DNA of 64,000 nt from Limnochorda pilosa. Its GTDB lineage: Bacteria > Bacillota > Limnochordia > Limnochordales > Limnochordaceae. The DNA lies in contig NZ_AP014924.1 of assembly GCF_001544015.1 (NCBI RefSeq), positions 2,976,001-3,040,000 on the forward strand. Reading direction: 5' to 3'. Below the pieces are notes generated by a model, which was given only the letters and a program-made list of their open reading frames with translations, did not search any database and was not told where the DNA came from. Shown here piece by piece: positions 61,058-64,000 of the stretch. The translations under genes and the position numbers were made by a program. Positions within the stretch are counted from its first letter, which is position 1; every line of letters starts with the position of its first letter.

Positions 61058-61996
61058 GTGACGTCCCGCCGAGGCACTCTCGTCCGTGGCCGCAGGCATC
61101 TCGGCCACGCCTGCCGATGGGTGGCGAGGCTCTTCATCGTCGCCCTCGTCGCCGGGTCGCCCACCCGCGTCGCCCTGGCCCAGGACCTTGCTGCCACGGC
61201 CGCCTTCCTCGACCTCGGTCTGGGCGCCCGGACCATGGCCATGGGGGGAGCCTCCGTCGCAGTGGTGGACGGTGCCGCCGCCCTCCGTGACAACCCTGCG
61301 GGCCTGGCGCAGCTCCGGGGCCTTCACTTCACCTCCTTCTACTCGACGGAGTACGGGCTGTCGAGCCTCGGAGCGGCCGCCCTCGCGGCCCCATCCTTCG
61401 GCCTCGGGGCCACCTACTTCCTTTCCCCGGACAACCAGGTGCGTGACGATCCTCCGGCACCCGCGTCGGACACCTTCGACGTCACGAGCCTCGCCGCCAC
61501 CGCTGGCGTGGGGGCCCGGCTGGGGCCGCTCGCCCTCGGGGTGAGCCTCACCCACGTGCGCCACGCGCTCTACCAGACGACCGGCACCGGCCTGACGGGA
61601 AGCGCCGGCCTCCTTCTCCAGGCAGGGCCCTTGCGGGTCGGGGTGGTCGGCCGCCACCTCTTCGGCGAGATGACCTATGCTTCGACCGCGGACCCCTTCG
61701 ACCCCGTCTATGCGGCAGGGTTCGCCCTGATGGGGAGGGAATTCGTGGTCACCGGGGAGTACGAGGTGCCAGGCTCCGAGGATCGGTCCGGCGGCATCGC
61801 CCGGGCGGGCCTGGAGGTGCGCCTGGGGCGTCTCCTCGACCTGAGGGCCGGGGCCGCGTACCAGGTAGCCCAGGACCTCCTGGATCCGAGCGCCGGCATC
61901 GGGATCCACCTGGGCGGGTTGCGGCTCGACTACGCCTACACCCTGCCCGCCGTCCTGCCCGAGACCCACCGGCTGGCCCTGGCGGTTCGCTTCTGA
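61058..61996 (+). CDS. PorV/PorQ-like outer-membrane protein, second copy
   Basis: 312 residues from GTG 61058 after GGGAGGAG; an in-frame ATG at 61040 overlaps the protease stop. Signal peptide ARLFIVALVAGSPTRVALA. The mature start LDLGLGARTMAMGGASVAVVDGA, NPAGLAQLRGLHFTSFYSTEYGLSS and the barrel end YAYTLPAVLPETHRLALAVRF parallel the 28413 protein along the whole length. Same gene order as there: cargo, then PorV-like. Its probable job is export or anchoring of the protease. Confidence 0.85.
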   Translation: MTSRRGTLVRGRRHLGHACRWVARLFIVALVAGSPTRVALAQDLAATAAFLDLGLGARTMAMGGASVAVVDGAAALRDNPAGLAQLRGLHFTSFYSTEYGLSSLGAAALAAPSFGLGATYFLSPDNQVRDDPPAPASDTFDVTSLAATAGVGARLGPLALGVSLTHVRHALYQTTGTGLTGSAGLLLQAGPLRVGVVGRHLFGEMTYASTADPFDPVYAAGFALMGREFVVTGEYEVPGSEDRSGGIARAGLEVRLGRLLDLRAGAAYQVAQDLLDPSAGIGIHLGGLRLDYAYTLPAVLPETHRLALAVRF

Positions 61997-62042
61997 CCAC
62001 GCTGGAGCCGACCGAACCCCCCGCCCCCGAGGAGGCGACGCC

Positions 62043-63044
62043 ATGAGACCTGAAGCGGCTCCTATCCAACAGAGCCACCCTGATGCCGGGTCGACGCCCA
62101 GGCGACCACGTGTGAAGCGGCCTGTTCAGCCCCACCCCCGGGCGGCTGGATCGCGCACCGCCGTTCGCCTGGCGCCGCTCCTGCTTGCGCTGGCCCTCCT
62201 TGCCCTCCTGCCGGGTCAGGCCGCCGCCCAGCCCCTCCCCGAGCTCGCGCCCGTGGGAAGCGGCGTCTTCCTCATCGGCGGATTCGGCTCCAGCCCCCTG
62301 GAGCTGGGGGGCGTTCTCACCACGCCCCTCCTTTCCACCAGCCTGAGCCTGGTGCGGGCGGACGCGAGCGAGAGCGTCACCCGCGTGGTGCTGGCCACCG
62401 GCCCCCACCTGACCGCGGGTCCCCTTCGCCTCTTCGGCAGGCTGGGGGTGGGGTACGAGTGGGCCGGTGCCTCCGGCGGCACCGAGGGGCGCCTCGTGGC
62501 GCGCGCGACGTACGGCGCCGAGGTAGCCCTCCGGGAACCGGTCCTCCTGGTGCTCCAGGGCGGAACGAGCATGGCCTCGGGATCCGCTGGCTGGACGCCA
62601 TCGCCGGATGCCACCCTCAGCCTGGGCATCGAGCTCTTCTTCGGGCGTCCCCGGGCCCAGCTCCGCACCGAGCGGCTCCGCCAGGCCCACCGCGACTGGC
62701 CACCCGAGCTGGCGGACCTGGTGGCGAAGGGGCTGGTCTCCGAGGACCTGGCCGCCGCACGCTTCCCCGACTGGAGCGTGGAGGAGCTGCGCCTCGTCAG
62801 CCAGGGACGAGTGGCCCTCGGCATGACCCCCGAGATGGTGGAGACCGCCCTGGGGCGGCCCGACGAGATGCAGGACGTGCAGGACCCTGAGCTCGGCCCC
62901 GTTCAGGTCTGGCGCTACTACGAGACCGTCGGCGCCTACGATCCCTTCACCGGCAAGCCCCGCTTCCGCCGGGAGCTCCGCCGGACCGTGGTCTTCCGGG
63001 CCGGTGTGGTGGCCCGCATCGAGACGGGGGGCGGGGCGCGGTAG
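62043..63044 (+). CDS. Outer-membrane barrel fused to a BamE/SmpA-like domain
   Basis: 333 residues; AGGAGG before ATG. A basic leader and membrane segment (LAPLLLALALLALLPGQAAA) are followed by strands (FLIGGFGSSPLELGGVL, PLRLFGRLGVGYEWAGA, LSLGIELFFG) enough for a small barrel. The last about 80 residues match the BamE/SmpA pattern: VSQGRVALGMTPEMVETALGRPDE, VWRYYE, VVFRAGVVARIE. BamE is normally a separate lipoprotein of the barrel-assembly machine. The combination is unusual. Confidence 0.68.
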   Translation: MRPEAAPIQQSHPDAGSTPRRPRVKRPVQPHPRAAGSRTAVRLAPLLLALALLALLPGQAAAQPLPELAPVGSGVFLIGGFGSSPLELGGVLTTPLLSTSLSLVRADASESVTRVVLATGPHLTAGPLRLFGRLGVGYEWAGASGGTEGRLVARATYGAEVALREPVLLVLQGGTSMASGSAGWTPSPDATLSLGIELFFGRPRAQLRTERLRQAHRDWPPELADLVAKGLVSEDLAAARFPDWSVEELRLVSQGRVALGMTPEMVETALGRPDEMQDVQDPELGPVQVWRYYETVGAYDPFTGKPRFRRELRRTVVFRAGVVARIETGGGAR

Positions 63045-63070
63045 GCCGGCTCGTGCGGCTATGGCTCTGG

Positions 63071-63154
63071 CCGGACAGTGGCTCTACCCGGACAGTCGTA
63101 GCCCCCGCCCTGCGGCGACAGTCCGGCAGGCGGCCTTCCCGGGCCGTTCCCCAC
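63071..63154 (+). promoter_or_regulatory. Cluster of GGACAGT motifs with CCGTTCCCCAC
   Basis: CCGGACAGTGG (63071-63081), CCGGACAGTCG (63088-63098) and inverted-type CGACAGTCCGG (63116-63126), then CCGTTCCCCAC (63144-63154). The GGACAGTGG and CCGTTCCCCAC blocks also occur together at 39550-39583. It precedes the 47-residue gene and may bring it under the same regulator. Confidence 0.45.
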
Positions 63155-63214
63155 GCATCATGACCCCCGTCGACGGGCAGACTGCTCCTGCCGTCCGGAA
63201 AAGGAGGGCTGCCC

Positions 63215-63358
63215 ATGGCGGGGTCGCAGGACCTGGAGCGTCTCGTGCGGGAGTCTCGGCTCCGGCGTGAGCTCCAGCAAACCGACCTGCCCCACCGTCT
63301 GAAGGCATACCTGCTGGCCACGGCCGCGCTGGCTGAGGCCAACCGGAACGGCCGGTAG
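63215..63358 (+). CDS. 47-residue helical protein
   Basis: AAAGGAGGG lies seven bases before the ATG, an excellent ribosome-binding site. The peptide is a charged helix (LERLVRESRLRRELQQTD) followed by HRLKAYLLATAALAEANRNGR. No signal or membrane segment. Like the 70-residue protein at 38177 it is small, helical and next to GGACAGT elements or the kinase, but the two do not align. Function unknown. Confidence 0.55.
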   Translation: MAGSQDLERLVRESRLRRELQQTDLPHRLKAYLLATAALAEANRNGR

Positions 63359-63789
63359 GCGGGCTGCATGCCCGCCTACCGCCCTGAGGGGCCGGCCCAC
63401 GACCGAGGCCTGCCGAGCAGCGGGTGGACGCGCGCGTCTCGGCGTTGGGGCTCGTGGAGGGCGCGCTAGTCTATAGGTTCTAGTCCCAGTCCCGTGGGTC
63501 GGGTGCGGCGCCCGGAGAGCCCGTGCCCTCGCCGGGGTGGCCTGGTCCGGAGGTGCGATACTCGTACCGATAACCGGATCTGTGGTACGACGATCGCTCC
63601 ACCGGACTAGGCTGTACCACGCCCGCTTCACAGCGTTCCAGAACGGGCCGGGCGCCCTCTCTCGCCCCGGCAGGAATTCGCAGCCCTGTTGCGAATCCCT
63701 CCCAGGAACGGCTCGAGCATGGCGTGCCTCCGTGCGTAGCCCACGCCGCTCCCAGTCCGTCGTTCACCCTTGCCGAGGAGGAGACGCCC
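63359..63789. other. Intergenic stretch, one imperfect dyad
   Basis: No supported gene; a minus-strand frame of 95 codons is present but lacks a ribosome-binding site and has no recognisable content. GGAATTCGCA (63673-63682) and TGCGAATCC (63690-63698) make an imperfect dyad about 90 bases before the next start. Confidence 0.4.
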
Positions 63790-64000
63790 GTGTTTCGACA
63801 GGCGTGGTTCTACGTGACACTGGTGGCCGTGGCCGCCGTCGCATTCCTCTTGTACAGCGAGTTCACCCGGCCCGAGCAGGCCCTGGGCAACGAGCCCGTC
63901 CAGGTGGCCCGGGAACCGGGCGCGTCGGCGCCTGCCGCCCCCGCGGCGCCGGGCCGGCCGTCCACCCAGCCGGCCGAGGGTGGCCCCCAGCCTCAGGAGG
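63790..64000 (+). CDS. Membrane-anchored protein, 3' truncated by the window
   Basis: GTG follows GAGGAGGAGA. The first 70 residues are one transmembrane segment (WFYVTLVAVAAVAFLLYSEF) and the start of a Pro/Ala-rich periplasmic linker. The rest is outside the window. The layout would suit a SPOR, TonB-like or LysM envelope protein, but nothing decides this. Confidence 0.65.
   Translation, partial: MFRQAWFYVTLVAVAAVAFLLYSEFTRPEQALGNEPVQVAREPGASAPAAPAAPGRPSTQPAEGGPQPQE

Noticed and set aside
63480-63767. 95-codon minus-strand frame
   Set aside because: No ribosome-binding site and no recognisable content; the region is better read as intergenic.
1-64000. tRNA, rRNA, CRISPR or transposase
   Set aside because: No T-loop/acceptor pattern, no regular repeat-spacer array and no transposase motif was found on either strand by reading.

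Overview
The window is very GC-rich (about 70 percent by eye), tightly packed DNA. It carries Firmicutes-style housekeeping genes: DegV, a SleB-type LysM hydrolase, short HisG with HisZ, BsuPI, PucR and MazF. It also carries clear signs of an outer membrane: a secretin and many signal-peptide proteins ending in a beta-strand with a C-terminal Phe or Trp. This fits a diderm, high-GC, deep-branching Firmicute of the Limnochordia type. That placement is inference from gene content only. I saw no rRNA, tRNA, CRISPR array or insertion sequence.

Layout. 1-1791: 3' part of a propeller-plus-barrel surface protein. 1817-11225: one minus-strand operon, hpt-guaA-hisZ-hisG-hisD-hisB-hisH-hisA-hisFIE, mostly joined by 4-11 base overlaps and driven by a good sigma-A promoter; the last gene is an unusual HisF-HisI-HisE triple fusion. 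11.4-16.6 kb: a small unknown gene, degV, and moaC/moeA/comB/parA-like genes. 16.8-19.3 kb: LysM-SleB hydrolase, an aminotransferase and a small basic protein behind a strong promoter. 19.4-23.3 kb: tsaD-rimI-tsaB-tsaE (tRNA t6A synthesis) and a class-I glutamine amidotransferase. 23.6-26.1 kb: two small outer-membrane barrels, a lone MazF and a BsuPI-domain protein.

The most interesting part is 26.3-45 kb plus 59.2-63 kb. Two loci each hold a secreted cargo protein with the same C-terminal sorting-type domain of about 83 residues (THGPNPAR ... GLYLYVV ... RLVIER), followed by a PorV/PorQ-like barrel. One cargo is a lamin-tail/PKD protein, the other an M6 metalloprotease. This is the hallmark pairing of type IX secretion. 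A relic of a third cargo tail survives at 28.1-28.4 kb. Between them (29.4-44.7 kb) lies an apparently undescribed surface-assembly cluster: four NarL-type regulators, two paralogous secreted subunits sharing a new domain, a two-domain chaperone-like protein, a secretin, a barrel, a soluble histidine kinase, and a 1396-residue barrel protein with an inserted propeller that resembles SprA in one segment. Two promoters in this cluster share a long conserved upstream element at nearly the same distance from the -10.

45.7-58.3 kb looks like a catabolic island of visibly lower GC: SDR, membrane spermidine-synthase-like protein, zinc alcohol dehydrogenase, a DctPQM TRAP transporter, MmsA, a class-III aminotransferase and a PucR activator. 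Uptake of an acid or amine, transamination and CoA-acylating oxidation of the semialdehyde (for example beta-alanine to acetyl-CoA) is the simplest reading. The window ends in a BamE-like barrel protein, a 47-residue protein and the start of a membrane-anchored protein.
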